Positions 8,841 to 17,568 of a stretch of 64,000 bases of DNA are shown here, in pieces. The stretch is from Nitrososphaera sp. GTDB taxonomy: Archaea; Thermoproteota; Nitrososphaeria; Nitrososphaerales; Nitrososphaeraceae. The first letter of the stretch is position 1. Each line of letters begins with the position of its first letter. The position numbers were made by a program, and so were the translations under genes. The notes under the pieces are model-generated. The model had not been told where the DNA came from. It made no database searches and saw only the letters and a program-made list of their open reading frames with translations. The DNA lies in contig NZ_JACAEH010000014.1 of NCBI RefSeq assembly GCF_013388945.1, positions 114,466-178,465 on the forward strand, read 5' to 3'.

Positions 8841-9074
8841 TCAGAGTGTCACGTCACGGGTTTTGAAGCTCTTGCGGAAATCTTTGCTCGCTTCTTCAAC
8901 ATTGGAAGCCAATTCTGGCGAATGCAACTCATCCATCATTTCGAGTAATCTTTTTGCGCTGCCCTTGTTACCAGTTAACCGGAGAATCACATCTGTGAAT
9001 GACTCCCCCTCTTTCTTTCGAGCCTTCAGAGCGCGGTAAGCCTCTTCTTTTATTGTCAGAGACCTTGTCGGCAT
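8841..9074 (-). CDS. vapB: VapB-like antitoxin
   Basis: A 77-residue antitoxin starting at ATG 9074: MPTRSLTIKEEAYRALKARK, then EGESFTDVILRLTGNKGSAK. This is the archaeal VapB pattern with an N-terminal DNA-binding strand-helix region and a toxin-wrapping C-terminus. A longer frame to 9263 exists, but the TATA-like box at 9101-9108 fits a start at 9074. The stop is 5 nt before the vapC start. It probably represses its own operon through the inverted repeat at its start codon. Confidence 0.88.
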   Translation of the reverse strand: MPTRSLTIKEEAYRALKARKKEGESFTDVILRLTGNKGSAKRLLEMMDELHSPELASNVEEASKDFRKSFKTRDVTL

Positions 9075-9088
9075 TCTAATTATAGAAT
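9073..9088. promoter_or_regulatory. Inverted repeat at the vapB start, possible operator
   Basis: ATTCTA (9073-9078) and TAGAAT (9083-9088) form 6-bp inverted arms around ATTA, overlapping the vapB initiation codon. VapBC complexes usually bind such repeats to autoregulate; here this is inference. Confidence 0.35.
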
Positions 9089-9100
9089 ACATATACGTGT

Positions 9101-9108
9101 ATTTAAAC
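9101..9108 (-). promoter_or_regulatory. TATA-like box of vapBC
   Basis: Read on the minus strand this is GTTTAAAT, placed 27-34 nt before ATG 9074. The rest of the 9075-9342 intergenic region shows no gene I can support. Confidence 0.5.
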
Positions 9109-9342
9109 TTGGGAACCGGGTGTAAACCAAGGTCAAGCATAGCCCAAGTCATGGTCGGAGTTTCCAGCATAAACCAATTTTTACAAAATGGTGTGCATTT
9201 TTGCTGCCATAACGTAATATCTGCCGGTGGCAATGTGTTTGCTATCGGGGGCAGATAGCGCAACTTCTGCAGGTACTGGCAAGTAAGGGCTTTTCGCCCA
9301 CGTAGTCAATGTTTTTTGCCATACTGTCTTAAATAGAAATTT

Positions 9343-9696
9343 TTGCTGAAGTATCTGCAATTGACCAACGAACAGGTGACCCTTGACAGCTGGGTCATCG
9401 CAAGGCTGCAGGACAGGCTCAGGCGGGCCTCTATCTTGGCGACGCGCACAGGGACGCCTGTCGTTCTGTACCGCCACACGATAGAGGAGACCGACGGCGC
9501 GGCCGAAGAAGAGATTGCGACTGTCAACGAGCAGTACGTCGTGGTCCAGGTGATGACGCACGGCGGCTACATCCCGCCAAACTTCCAGCAGCAGTTCGTG
9601 TTCACGTTTGAGCAGTTCCCGGACTACATCATGAACCGGAGCAAGGAACTGCTGTCGATGTGCCTCGAGAGCCTCGATCAGGAAATCACGGACTGA
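9343..9696 (+). CDS. Conserved-looking protein of unknown function
   Basis: A 117-residue soluble protein with no ATG; TTG at 9343 or 9361 is the likely start. It has a helix-rich N-terminus (SWVIARLQDRLRRASILATR), a central beta region (EQYVVVQVMTHGGYIPPNF) and a helical C-terminus ending in SLDQEITD. I do not recognise the family. It is convergent, 2 nt apart, with the Lrp-type regulator gene. Codon usage matches the GC-rich neighbours, so it looks like a resident gene. Confidence 0.7.
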   Translation: MLKYLQLTNEQVTLDSWVIARLQDRLRRASILATRTGTPVVLYRHTIEETDGAAEEEIATVNEQYVVVQVMTHGGYIPPNFQQQFVFTFEQFPDYIMNRSKELLSMCLESLDQEITD

Positions 9697-9698
9697 TC

Positions 9699-10583
9699 TT
9701 ACGCAGCAATACCAGGTCGCGATCGTTCCATCTTCTGAATCTGTTCCCGGACGAGCCGGTGCGCAGTCTTTGTCGAGAACAGGAACTCCCGATTCAGAGT
9801 CGTCGTGACTGAATTTACGCCGGGAAGCTTGCCCAGGGCGCTTGTCTTGGCAGTCAGGCTTCCAAGGTCGCTCTCCCTGCAGAGCAGGTACCTCATCGGC
9901 GGTTTTTCCACTTTGTTCACGAGCACGATGTCCCCCATCAGCCTGTGCAGCTCCTTCATCTCTATCTTGCCGTCGACTGCGAGGTATGACACTATCTCGC
10001 CCGAGCCCGTGGTGGGGCCTATCCGGGGCAGGATGGAAATGATGGACGACTCGAAAAGTGCATTGAGGCGCTTTCGCACCGTCTTTGGGCTCAAGCCTGT
10101 CAATTCTATGATATTATTCAAAGGTATTGTCGGGTCGTCTATCAGCGCGTCGATTATCTGCAAGTCAAGGATTGACAGGGGGCGCAGGTCGCGCCGGCGC
10201 TCGGTAAACGCCGCCCGGGAGTGCCGGGATCCAAGGGCGCGTGTGAGGTTTTCGACTGTTCGCTTGATGTTGTCCGACCATGTCCCTATGCCCAGGCCGC
10301 CGTCAAGCCTCCAGGCCACAAACGCTACGTCAGGTAGCTCCAGGACCTTTTCCACTTCCTGGCGCGTCCGGTCGCCCTGAAAAATGACAATAAGCTGGTC
10401 GCGGTCAAAGATGCCAGGCTCTATCCGCAGCCCGTAGCCGTGGAGCACGCCCTGGTCCTTCAGCCGCTCCAGCCTCTCGCGCACCGCAGGGGCAGTCAGC
10501 GAGACGCGGCGCCCGAGCGACCTGTAGCTCTGCCTCGCATTCTGGTGTAGCGCGACCAGCAGCTGAAAGTCCTTGGAATCCAC
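9699..10583 (-). CDS. Two-HTH Lrp/AsnC-type transcriptional regulator
   Basis: A 294-residue protein with an N-terminal winged-helix segment (KDFQLLVALHQNARQSYRSL, about 4-50) typical of Lrp/AsnC proteins. A second HTH-like segment follows (ILDLQIIDALIDDPTIPLNN, about 137-185, with GLSPKTVRKRLNAL as a likely recognition region). The remainder resembles ligand-sensing ferredoxin-like folds, one after each HTH. Tandem Lrp-like architecture is common in thaumarchaeal regulators. The regulated genes are unknown. It probably binds DNA as an oligomer. Confidence 0.8.
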   Translation of the reverse strand: MDSKDFQLLVALHQNARQSYRSLGRRVSLTAPAVRERLERLKDQGVLHGYGLRIEPGIFDRDQLIVIFQGDRTRQEVEKVLELPDVAFVAWRLDGGLGIGTWSDNIKRTVENLTRALGSRHSRAAFTERRRDLRPLSILDLQIIDALIDDPTIPLNNIIELTGLSPKTVRKRLNALFESSIISILPRIGPTTGSGEIVSYLAVDGKIEMKELHRLMGDIVLVNKVEKPPMRYLLCRESDLGSLTAKTSALGKLPGVNSVTTTLNREFLFSTKTAHRLVREQIQKMERSRPGIAA

Positions 10584-10682
10584 TGAGAAATGTACACGCG
10601 CCTCGGATATAAGATTCCCTAAATCAAAAGTCAGGCCTGAGCGCAGTTAATTAAAATATCTCCGCCCTTTTTTGTTCTCTGT

Positions 10683-10958
10683 ATGGCAAAGTATGACGGC
10701 ATAAAGAGTCAGGAGCTCCTTGATTTTGAGAAAACCAAGGACGAGCTTACGCTAATCTTCAAGGACAACAGGTACCTGTTTATCAAGATCAAGAACGGCG
10801 ACCTCGCTGTCGACCTGGCAGCATGCAACAGCGCAAAGGGCCAGGAGCTGCAGAGCGTCGAGGAAGGCAACGGCGAGATCACGCTTGTATTCAAAGGCTT
10901 CAAGCTGCCAGTCAAGGCCCAGAGCGGCAATCTGGAAATCGATTCCATCCCAGAGTAA
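10683..10958 (+). CDS. Small beta-rich protein of unknown function
   Basis: A 91-residue protein with two similar halves: KTKDELTLIFKDNRYLFIKI and, about 45 residues later, EGNGEITLVFKGFKLPVKAQ. This suggests an internal duplication of a beta-strand unit. ATG 10683 follows an AT-rich stretch (TTAATTAAAATATC, about 10647-10660) that can serve as the TATA region. It ends 4 nt before the convergent phosphatase gene. No family recognised. Confidence 0.7.
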   Translation: MAKYDGIKSQELLDFEKTKDELTLIFKDNRYLFIKIKNGDLAVDLAACNSAKGQELQSVEEGNGEITLVFKGFKLPVKAQSGNLEIDSIPE

Positions 10959-10962
10959 GACG

Positions 10963-11460
10963 CTATTTTTCGATGTGTTTTTCGTACATCGTAATGGCCC
11001 ACTCTTGCACTTCCGACTGCACAGAGCCGGGCCTCATCTCGCGTATCCTGTCAATCGACGCCGCCGCGCCCATCCTCTTTGCCTTTACAAAATAGGCCGC
11101 CAGTATCACGCCTGTCCTGCCCTTTCCTGCAGCGCAGTGGACGAGGACCGGCCTTCCTGCGGCCACTTCTTTTTCAATGAACGAAATTGCGCGGTCGATG
11201 TCTTCCGGCGACGGAGCGTCAAAGTCGTCCACCGGCAGATGGAGGTAGCCCATGCCGTCGTTGACCCATTCCTGCGGGAGCGGCTCCTCTCTCACGGTGA
11301 CTATGGACTTTATGCCCTGCGACACAAGCCAGTCGACCTCCGCCTTTGTGACGGGCATCCCCGAGCCTGCAAGCATGTTTTCTTCCACCCAGCTAAAGTT
11401 GGTGGGCCTGTCAGACACCATGCCGTGCATCTTGCGGTACATGTCGCCTATGCGGGTCAA
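10963..11460 (-). CDS. Dual-specificity protein phosphatase
   Basis: A 165-residue phosphatase of the cysteine-based superfamily. The P-loop HCAAGKGRTG is at 108-117, with nucleophile Cys109 and phosphate-binding Arg115; the general-acid Asp is probably in VDDFDAP (77-83). This is the CX5R signature of dual-specificity/tyrosine phosphatases. It is expected to be cytosolic and to dephosphorylate proteins or small phosphorylated molecules; the substrate is unknown. Confidence 0.9.
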   Translation of the reverse strand: MTRIGDMYRKMHGMVSDRPTNFSWVEENMLAGSGMPVTKAEVDWLVSQGIKSIVTVREEPLPQEWVNDGMGYLHLPVDDFDAPSPEDIDRAISFIEKEVAAGRPVLVHCAAGKGRTGVILAAYFVKAKRMGAAASIDRIREMRPGSVQSEVQEWAITMYEKHIEK

Positions 11461-11507
11461 CAGGCGAAGATTGGATTCTGGAACTTATAACGGTTAGCAA
11501 TCTAGAT

Positions 11508-11714
11508 ATGCTCCGCCCTCGCAATATCACTGTGCTTGAGGCAAGGTGCGCCATGTGCGGCAAAAAGGCGCAGGTGGACGACGACATGGAAAACGTCAGG
11601 TGCGAGCACTGCGGCTATTCTGCAAAATACGACGAGTACCTGGAGACGATGAAGGACAAGGCGCTTCTGATGGCCGACGACTTTCAGATGAACTGGGACA
11701 GGAACCCGCTTTAG
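11508..11714 (+). CDS. Small zinc-ribbon protein
   Basis: A 68-residue protein starting at ATG 11508 with two CxxC knuckles: CAMCGKKAQV and, 14 residues later, CEHCGYSAKY. This is a classic single zinc ribbon followed by an acidic helix (EYLETMKDKALLMADD). Function unknown; such proteins often bind nucleic acid or protein partners. It converges end to end with another tiny zinc-ribbon frame. Confidence 0.75.
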   Translation: MLRPRNITVLEARCAMCGKKAQVDDDMENVRCEHCGYSAKYDEYLETMKDKALLMADDFQMNWDRNPL

Positions 11715-11846
11715 CTACCACGTCAGCCCTTTTTCGCTGCAGTCGAGGTGTCCGCCGCAATTTGAGCAGATCATGTGACACGCCGTCATGTTCTTCATCT
11801 CAAAGCCGCAGCGCGGGCATTCGACGGCTTCTTTTGTCTCGGACAA
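11715..11846 (-). CDS. Tiny zinc-ribbon protein
   Basis: A 43-residue frame starting TTG 11846, reading MSETKEAVECPRCGFEM and then HMICSNCGGHLDCSEKGLTW. Two CxxC pairs about 20 residues apart form a likely zinc ribbon. Its stop codon abuts the stop of the zinc-ribbon gene on the other strand. It is below the size most gene callers accept, but the motif spacing supports it. Confidence 0.7.
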   Translation of the reverse strand: MSETKEAVECPRCGFEMKNMTACHMICSNCGGHLDCSEKGLTW

Positions 11847-11995
11847 CGCCAGACTTTCGAAAGCCTAGCTTTTAACCGTTTCAGAAACGTCGCTGATAGT
11901 AGTCAGAGTCTTCTTGCAGAAGATTAAATACGCAGCAGGCATCCCCGGACCGCATAGGAGGATGCTGCACGGCATCCAAGAGTCTGTGCCTGCCA

Positions 11996-12982
11996 TTGCT
12001 TTTCCTGCTTTGCGCTAGCATCCTGACAGGCGTGCTTTTGCCACAAACTGCCGCGGCAAAGCGGGTGCCGATGGGCCATCCAAGCCTGGTAGCAGGCCTG
12101 TCCCCGGGCCCGGATCCGCGCTTTGACTTTGTCGTCGTGGACGGCGAGGAAACGATAGATACGCTGGGGGCCGACATCGACGCCAGATTATACGCCATAT
12201 TCGATACGATAGTCCTGCCGGAAATCAGGAAGAGCTTTGACGAGAGAAGGGGCGTTCTCTCTGACAGCTACGTCGAGGACGTCTCTGGCAGCTATGAACA
12301 GAACGATTCCCGGCTTGACATCCTGATAAGCAAGGTTCCGCCGGAATACGGCTGCAGCACTGAAAGCTGCGCCCACAGGACAGTGGCCGTTGACCTGCCG
12401 CCAGAACTGGAGCTGTCTCACATCAGGCAGGTATTATTCTCGATTGCAGTATACGAGAACATGGGAAGCGGCGCAGAATACGACCAGCTGGTGGACAGGA
12501 TAATCGCAAAGGCATCTGGCGAGGCCAGGGTCCTTTTCTCCGAAGCCGCCAACGTCTTGGAGGACAACAAGCAGGAGCTGCTTGAAGACGGCACCGCCAT
12601 CGAGCGTCTGCTCTTGCGACAGTACGAGGACATCTCCAGAATAAGCGTGCTATTCCTGCAGTCTGAGCCCGGCGTCTCCGACAAAAAGCCGCTGGATGTC
12701 GTGATAACTTCAAATTCGTACTACGAACGCTCGTGGTCCTACTATGAGCAATCCGGGGAAGAAGAGCCCACTCCGGAGGTATTGCAGGAATGTGCCGAGC
12801 TTGGAATAGACGAGGCGGAATGCAGCGAAATTGCCGTCCTTGAGGCGAGGCGGCACCAGCTGCCGACCGACGATGACTCGGCAGAGCAGGGCAATGCGGC
12901 CGTGGATTCTATCGCCTTGATTGGAATTGGAGTCGCAGGTGCAGGAATAGCAGCCATTGTGGCGATAAGAAAGCTGAGGTGA
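11996..12982 (+). CDS. Secreted membrane-anchored protein of unknown function
   Basis: About 328 residues. There is a hydrophobic N-terminal signal (LLFLLCASILTGVLLPQTAA), an acidic extracellular region with a Cys pair (YGCSTESCAHR), and a C-terminal transmembrane helix (IALIGIGVAGAGIAAIVAI) followed by basic RKLR, the layout of a tail-anchored surface protein. The start is unclear: TTG 11996 gives a signal without positive charges. The same frame runs upstream through an S-K-S-L-C-L-P segment without ATG, and an ATG at 11962 preceded by AGGAGG is one frame off. A small indel near 11963 would join them. Function unknown. Confidence 0.7.
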   Translation: MLFLLCASILTGVLLPQTAAAKRVPMGHPSLVAGLSPGPDPRFDFVVVDGEETIDTLGADIDARLYAIFDTIVLPEIRKSFDERRGVLSDSYVEDVSGSYEQNDSRLDILISKVPPEYGCSTESCAHRTVAVDLPPELELSHIRQVLFSIAVYENMGSGAEYDQLVDRIIAKASGEARVLFSEAANVLEDNKQELLEDGTAIERLLLRQYEDISRISVLFLQSEPGVSDKKPLDVVITSNSYYERSWSYYEQSGEEEPTPEVLQECAELGIDEAECSEIAVLEARRHQLPTDDDSAEQGNAAVDSIALIGIGVAGAGIAAIVAIRKLR

Positions 12983-13038
12983 TCGGTTGAAAGCTAGCCT
13001 GTCGCCGGCATAAAAGAACTAATTTTTTGTGGCACTTT

Positions 13039-13062
13039 CCACTGGAAACGACCCCCCTCCCT
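13039..13062 (-). repeat. 24-bp dispersed repeat, copy A
   Basis: Read on the minus strand, this matches 48123-48146 at 23 of 24 positions (AGGGAGGGGGGT, then C or T, then GTTTCCAGTGG). It also contains the small palindrome TTTCCACTGGAAA (13036-13048). Both copies lie just beyond the 3' ends of genes for secreted proteins. Confidence 0.7.
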
Positions 13063-13063
13063 G

Positions 13064-13879
13064 TCAGCCCCTGATGACGAGTCTGCCCTTCATCCCCTCT
13101 TCCGAGTGGATGGTGCAGTGGTAGTCAAACACGCCCTCTTCGTCAAAGGTGTGCGACCACGACTGCTCGCTCTTGAAAAAGCCGCTGTCAAGCTTTGTCT
13201 CGCCTGACGCAGTAGTATATGTCCCGACGACGTTGTGCTGGACCGAGGACTCGTTTACCCACCTGACAGTCGAGCCCTGCCTTGCCTCCGCCACGTCTGG
13301 CAGGTACATGTTCATGCCGCCGTAGACGATGTTGGTCGCAAGCGTCTCTCTCATCACGCGCTCCTGCTCTGCCATCACGCTTACCACGCGCTGCCTGTCA
13401 AGGTCGACTATGACGCTCCATATCTTCTGGTGGGACTCGCCGGCCCTGCCGTCAAGCGAGGAAAAGCTTGCGCCGGAGTACCTCCTGCCGTCCACCAGCT
13501 GCCAGTTTGCAGTTATTATTATCTGGCCCTGGCCGCTGTGCGTCACCTTCCCGTCGGGGCTCACAAACGCGGTCGGCTGGACGGCGGCGATTGTGACGGC
13601 TGTTCCCTTTATGCTGCCCAGGATCTCCTTCACTCCCTCGTCGCCTGCCGCTATCTCCCACGCCTGCTTTGCGACGTCGTTTATGGCATAGATGTACGTG
13701 TTGTCCTCTTTTGTGGGCTCCTGTATCACCCGGATCTCCGACTGGAGCGATATCGACTCCAGCGAGCGAAAGTCCTGCGCGTGCTCTTCAGGGAGCAGTC
13801 CTGACTGCATGAGCGCGGTACCGCCGGCCACGAAAATGGCGACCACGCCTGCAAGGGCGAGGTACTCCCTCTTCAACAA
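13064..13879 (-). CDS. Membrane-anchored cupredoxin (plastocyanin-like)
   Basis: A 271-residue exported blue-copper protein. TTG 13879 starts an N-terminal membrane anchor (residues 7-28). The middle domain (about 40-180) is of unknown type and the C-terminal domain is a cupredoxin with visible type 1 copper ligands His215 (VQHNVV), Cys255 and His258 (YHCTIH) and Met263. Ammonia-oxidising archaea use many such proteins for electron transfer outside the membrane; a role as an electron carrier is inferred. The partner is unknown. Confidence 0.88.
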   Translation of the reverse strand: MLKREYLALAGVVAIFVAGGTALMQSGLLPEEHAQDFRSLESISLQSEIRVIQEPTKEDNTYIYAINDVAKQAWEIAAGDEGVKEILGSIKGTAVTIAAVQPTAFVSPDGKVTHSGQGQIIITANWQLVDGRRYSGASFSSLDGRAGESHQKIWSVIVDLDRQRVVSVMAEQERVMRETLATNIVYGGMNMYLPDVAEARQGSTVRWVNESSVQHNVVGTYTTASGETKLDSGFFKSEQSWSHTFDEEGVFDYHCTIHSEEGMKGRLVIRG

Positions 13880-13959
13880 AGATGCCAGGGCTGAAACTCG
13901 CTATATACCATGTGGTTGGCCGGACACCGTTTTAATATCTGGCAGGCTCATGAGAGCGC

Positions 13960-14211
13960 ATGAGCTCAATCGCTGTCGAATATTATGGCAAGAAATTTGA
14001 CGACAATGCGTCAGCTGCTTTCATCCACCTCGTGAGGGAGATAGGCGAGATTGCGTTTGCGATGGAAAAGGGCAACGCAGAACACGCCAAGCTAGAGATA
14101 ACAGAATCAGTCGCTCTTTTGCACTTTCTGGCGTCAAAGTACAGCCTCGACGTCGACGCAAACATGCAGGCCGTGTACTCGAAAAAGCTGGAAGCGCTCA
14201 GGGCCAAATGA
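13960..14211 (+). CDS. MazG-like small protein
   Basis: An 83-residue all-helical protein. The segment LVREIGEIAFAMEKGNAEHA, followed by LEITESVALLHFLASKY, resembles the MazG/dCTPase metal-binding pattern ExxE(12-28)ExxD, though the last Asp appears as Glu. Members hydrolyse nucleoside triphosphates to monophosphates. A TATA-like TTTAATAT lies about 25 nt upstream (near 13931-13938). Its stop overlaps the next start in ATGA (14208-14211), showing translational coupling. Confidence 0.6.
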   Translation: MSSIAVEYYGKKFDDNASAAFIHLVREIGEIAFAMEKGNAEHAKLEITESVALLHFLASKYSLDVDANMQAVYSKKLEALRAK

Positions 14212-14507
14212 CCGGGCTCCGGCAGGACCTCGACGCGATTTCTGAAATACTGCACGAAACGTTCAAGGTAGAGGGTTTCAAGCGCGACTACGACGCGACT
14301 TTTGCAAAGGTTGCGTCAATCCTGCGCCGCTACGGGATAGAAGAAAACCCGCGCAACCTGCGGTTTCGGTTCATCCTCTGCATGCAAGAATTCTTTGACG
14401 GCATGCCGCAGGACCAGTGGCGCGTAAAGGACCCGGCGTTTGTAAAGCAGTCGGAGGAGTTTGCCATTTCCAGGTTCCGCGACTGGGTCATCGAGCAGGT
14501 GGCCTAG
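14208..14507 (+). CDS. Unknown small protein coupled to the MazG-like gene
   Basis: A 99-residue soluble helical protein whose ATG overlaps the stop of the MazG-like gene. It contains a central basic stretch (ASILRRYGIEENPRNLRFRF) and ends DWVIEQVA. No family recognised. The coupling suggests a shared role or complex with the upstream protein. It overlaps the convergent gene by 20 nt. Confidence 0.7.
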   Translation: MTGLRQDLDAISEILHETFKVEGFKRDYDATFAKVASILRRYGIEENPRNLRFRFILCMQEFFDGMPQDQWRVKDPAFVKQSEEFAISRFRDWVIEQVA

Positions 14508-14733
14508 ACTTTGCCACCCACCCTTCGTACATCTTTATCAGCTCGTCGACGTCAGCCTCGTTCTCAGAGTATGTAACTATGACTGCGAACTTGCCCTTGC
14601 CGTCGTGGCCCCTCGCGTAATAGCCCCAGTACCTGTCAGGCAGCCTTGCAAAGTTGCTCTTTGACATGGCGACGCCTGCAAGGTTCTTTGCCAGCGCGTC
14701 GGCCACTCTTGCCGCGTCGTCTGCTTCTATCAT
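14488..14733 (-). CDS. Unknown 81-residue protein
   Basis: A small soluble protein with a mixed alpha/beta pattern: a helical N-terminus (DDAARVADALAKNLAGVAMS), then GYYARGHDGKGKFAVIVTYS and a C-terminal helix (DVDELIKMYEGWVAKS). It starts at ATG 14733. It ends inside the convergent gene's 3' end. No recognised family; codon use resembles the neighbours. Confidence 0.65.
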   Translation of the reverse strand: MIEADDAARVADALAKNLAGVAMSKSNFARLPDRYWGYYARGHDGKGKFAVIVTYSENEADVDELIKMYEGWVAKSRPPAR

Positions 14734-14764
14734 GGCCTTGCTGCGCGTGCGGGCGATTTAAGGG

Positions 14765-15799
14765 CTACCTGACGCGCTCAATGAGCTCGAAAACCTTGTT
14801 TATCGCGGGAGGCTCGCCTGCGGGGTCGCGCACGAAAAGCGATGCAGCTGCGTTTGCAAACATCAACCTCTCTGCGGGATCAAGCCCTGCGAGGTAACCG
14901 ATGATGTCGGCAGCATCCCACACGTCGCCTGCGCCGGTCAGGAGCTTGGGCTCGACCTTTATCGCGTGCGCAAACTCAACCTCCCTGCCGTTTGACCACG
15001 CCGAGCCTATTCTCGTGTGCAGGTCGGTGGTGACGCCTGCGCTCTCGGCTATCTTTTTTGCAGCCGACCTGACGTCGTCCGGGCCGTAGGCCGTGCCTAG
15101 GGGCGCGTCGAGGCCGAGTGCATGGGCGAGGTGTGCGCACTCGTTCTCGTTTATGCTCAGGCAGTCTATCACCGACGACAGCCTGAACAGCGCGTCGCGG
15201 AACTCCTCCTTTCTTGTAGAGATATCGGCAGGGTCTACAAAGTGCATGGCGCTAGGCGAGCTCTTGAACGCGTGCTCCATCAATTCGGTCCCTTTCTTGT
15301 TGCTTGCCCAGTTGACCACCATGACCGCGTCTGCGCCCTTTAGTATCGCAGAATCTTCTTGCGAGCCGAGCCTGTTTGGGCCAAACTGCTCGTTGTCGCC
15401 CACGTCGCTCACCATCACGTTGACCTTGCTTTTGTCATGCGCAAACTCAAACGAGGTGGTAAAGCCCTGTCGGCCTGGAAGGATCCTCAGCGTCACGGAC
15501 TGGCCAAACTGCGAGAACGACTGCCTTATCATGGCGGCGCCGATGTCGTCTGCCACCGTAAAGAGCGAGACCTTTGCGCCGAGCTTTGCAAGCGCGTAGG
15601 CGACGTTGACTGCGTTTCCGCCCCGGATGTCAGTCGTCGGGACGCCGCGGATGCTACCGCCGCCATTTTTGGCCTTTTCCTCGATGGCTGCCAGCAGCTT
15701 TTCTGCAGACTCGATCCTGATTATCCTGTCGACGAAAAAGTCGGGCATGACAACTATCGAGCCCAGAGACTTGAACTGCTTCAGCTTTTCGATCAACAA
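14765..15799 (-). CDS. PfkB-family sugar/nucleoside kinase
   Basis: A 344-residue ribokinase-family kinase. The N-terminal substrate-binding motif is RGGNAVNVAYALAKLGAKV (about 59-77), and the C-terminal ATP/anion-hole signature with catalytic Asp is LLTGAGDVWDAADIIGYLAG (about 289-308). The exact substrate (ribose, fructose phosphate, nucleoside or other) cannot be told from sequence. It stands 52 nt downstream of the thermosome gene on the same strand, which may allow cotranscription. Confidence 0.88.
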   Translation of the reverse strand: MLIEKLKQFKSLGSIVVMPDFFVDRIIRIESAEKLLAAIEEKAKNGGGSIRGVPTTDIRGGNAVNVAYALAKLGAKVSLFTVADDIGAAMIRQSFSQFGQSVTLRILPGRQGFTTSFEFAHDKSKVNVMVSDVGDNEQFGPNRLGSQEDSAILKGADAVMVVNWASNKKGTELMEHAFKSSPSAMHFVDPADISTRKEEFRDALFRLSSVIDCLSINENECAHLAHALGLDAPLGTAYGPDDVRSAAKKIAESAGVTTDLHTRIGSAWSNGREVEFAHAIKVEPKLLTGAGDVWDAADIIGYLAGLDPAERLMFANAAASLFVRDPAGEPPAINKVFELIERVR

Positions 15800-15851
15800 G
15801 ACGGGTGCAAGAGCGCGGTATTTCTAGTTTGCAAAAAGGAGAGGGGAGGGT

Positions 15852-17513
15852 TTACTCCATTCCCATGCCGCCCATTCCACCCATGCCTCCCATACCGCCC
15901 GGCGGGCCGGCAGGCATCTTGGACTTGGTTGCGGCAATCACGTCGTCTATTCTCAGGATCATGGATACGACCTCGGTTGCAGACTTGATTATCTGCTGCT
16001 TTACAACCACAGGCTCGAGCACGTTCTGCTTGAACATGTCCGTGACCTGGGTGTTGCGCGCGTCGACCCCGGTCCACTTGGCTCCCTTGCTCTGCTTTGC
16101 GCGAAGCTCTGTCATGGTGTCTATCGGATCCATGCCGGCGTTCTCTGCCAGGTTGAGCGGGATTGCGTCAAGCGCGTCTGCAAACTTTTGCACCGCAAGT
16201 TGCGCCCTGCCTTCCTGGCTTGACGACCACTGGCGCAGCTCGCCTGCGATGTAGGCTTCCGGCGCGCCTCCGCCTGCCACTATTGCGGGCTTTTCAAGCA
16301 CGTCCTTCATGACCATGAGGGCGTCGTGGAGCGACCTGTCGGCCTCGTCGACCACCCTCTGCGAGCCTCCGCGGACAAGTATCGTGACTGCCTTGGGGTT
16401 CTTGCATCCTTCGATGAACACCCACTTGTCGGTCTCGACCTTTCTCTCTTCGACCAGATCTGCAGAGCCCAGGTCCTTTGAGGTGAGGTCGTCCAGGTTG
16501 TTTACTATCCTTGCGCCTGTTGCGCGGGACATCTTGGTCATGTCGCTCTCCTTCACCCTGCGCACGGCAAGCACGCCTGCCTTTGCAAGGTAGTGCTGGG
16601 CGATGTCGTCGATGCCCTTCTGGCACAGGAGCACGTTTGCGCCAGCTTCTTTCACCTTGTCGACCATCGCCTTCAGCATCCTGTTCTCCTCTTCCAGGAA
16701 CATCTGCATCTGGTGCGGGTCGGAAATGCGGATTTCTGCGCTCATCTCCGTCTTTTCGATTTCAAGCGCGGAGTTGATGAGCGCAATCCTGGCCTTCTCT
16801 ATGCGCTTTGGCATGCCGGCGTGGACTACCTCCTTGTCGAGCACTATGCCCTTGATGAGCTTGGTGTCGCGCATCGAGCCCCCGGCCTTCTTCTCGACCT
16901 TGATGTTGTCAAGGTCCACCTTCAGTCCGTCGTCGGACTTTTCGGCGACCTGCTTTGTCGCGTCGACGACTATCTGGCCCAAAAGTGGGCTGTCCTCTGA
17001 CACGAGTTTAGAGTCCATGCTCGTCCTCGCTATCCTGAGGAGCAGGTCCTTGTCAGAAACGTCGACGTTGACTGCTATCTTTTCCAAAAGCTTGAGCGCC
17101 TGCTCTGCTGACGCGTTGTAGCCGTCGACGATTATTGACGGGTGGACGTCCTTGTTTATCAGCTCCTCCGCCTTTTCGAGCAGCGCGCCCGCAAACACTA
17201 CAGACGATGTTGTGCCGTCGCCAACCTCGTTGTCGACTGATTTTGCAACCTCGACCATCATCTTTGCCGCCGGGTGCTGCACGTCGATTTCCTTCAGAAT
17301 GGTCGCGCCGTCGTTTGTGATGGTGACGTCGCCAAGGTTGTCCACGAGCATCTTGTCCATGCCCCTCGGTCCAAGCGACGTCTTTACTATCTCTGCAATC
17401 AGTTTTGCAGCTGCTATGTTGTTCTTTTGTGCCTCCCTTCCCTTGCTCTCCTTTGTCCCTTCCTTGAGGATTAATACTGGCATTCCGCCAGCCGTGGTTT
17501 GAATCGATGCCAT
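15852..17513 (-). CDS. thsA: Thermosome subunit (group II chaperonin)
   Basis: A 553-residue cytosolic ATP-dependent chaperonin subunit. Visible landmarks are [20 protein letters not shown] (about 46-65), the nucleotide loop GDGTTSSVV, the [15 protein letters not shown] segment, and the ATP-site motif [12 protein letters not shown] near 415. The C-terminus is the usual flexible Gly-Gly-Met repeat tail. The long family-typical length and intact motifs indicate a functional subunit. ATG 17513 starts it; a TATA-like string lies upstream (around 17558). Confidence 0.97.
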   Translation of the reverse strand: MASIQTTAGGMPVLILKEGTKESKGREAQKNNIAAAKLIAEIVKTSLGPRGMDKMLVDNLGDVTITNDGATILKEIDVQHPAAKMMVEVAKSVDNEVGDGTTSSVVFAGALLEKAEELINKDVHPSIIVDGYNASAEQALKLLEKIAVNVDVSDKDLLLRIARTSMDSKLVSEDSPLLGQIVVDATKQVAEKSDDGLKVDLDNIKVEKKAGGSMRDTKLIKGIVLDKEVVHAGMPKRIEKARIALINSALEIEKTEMSAEIRISDPHQMQMFLEEENRMLKAMVDKVKEAGANVLLCQKGIDDIAQHYLAKAGVLAVRRVKESDMTKMSRATGARIVNNLDDLTSKDLGSADLVEERKVETDKWVFIEGCKNPKAVTILVRGGSQRVVDEADRSLHDALMVMKDVLEKPAIVAGGGAPEAYIAGELRQWSSSQEGRAQLAVQKFADALDAIPLNLAENAGMDPIDTMTELRAKQSKGAKWTGVDARNTQVTDMFKQNVLEPVVVKQQIIKSATEVVSMILRIDDVIAATKSKMPAGPPGGMGGMGGMGGMGME

Positions 17514-17568
17514 ACTATCAGTTCACCTTAGAATAATTGCAGTTTTCCATGATTCTCATATATGTTTT

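Noticed and set aside
15841..15860. Further copies of the 24-bp repeat at purine-rich gene ends (for example GAGGGGAGGG)
   Set aside because: Only the purine run matches; the GTTTCCAGTGG half is absent.
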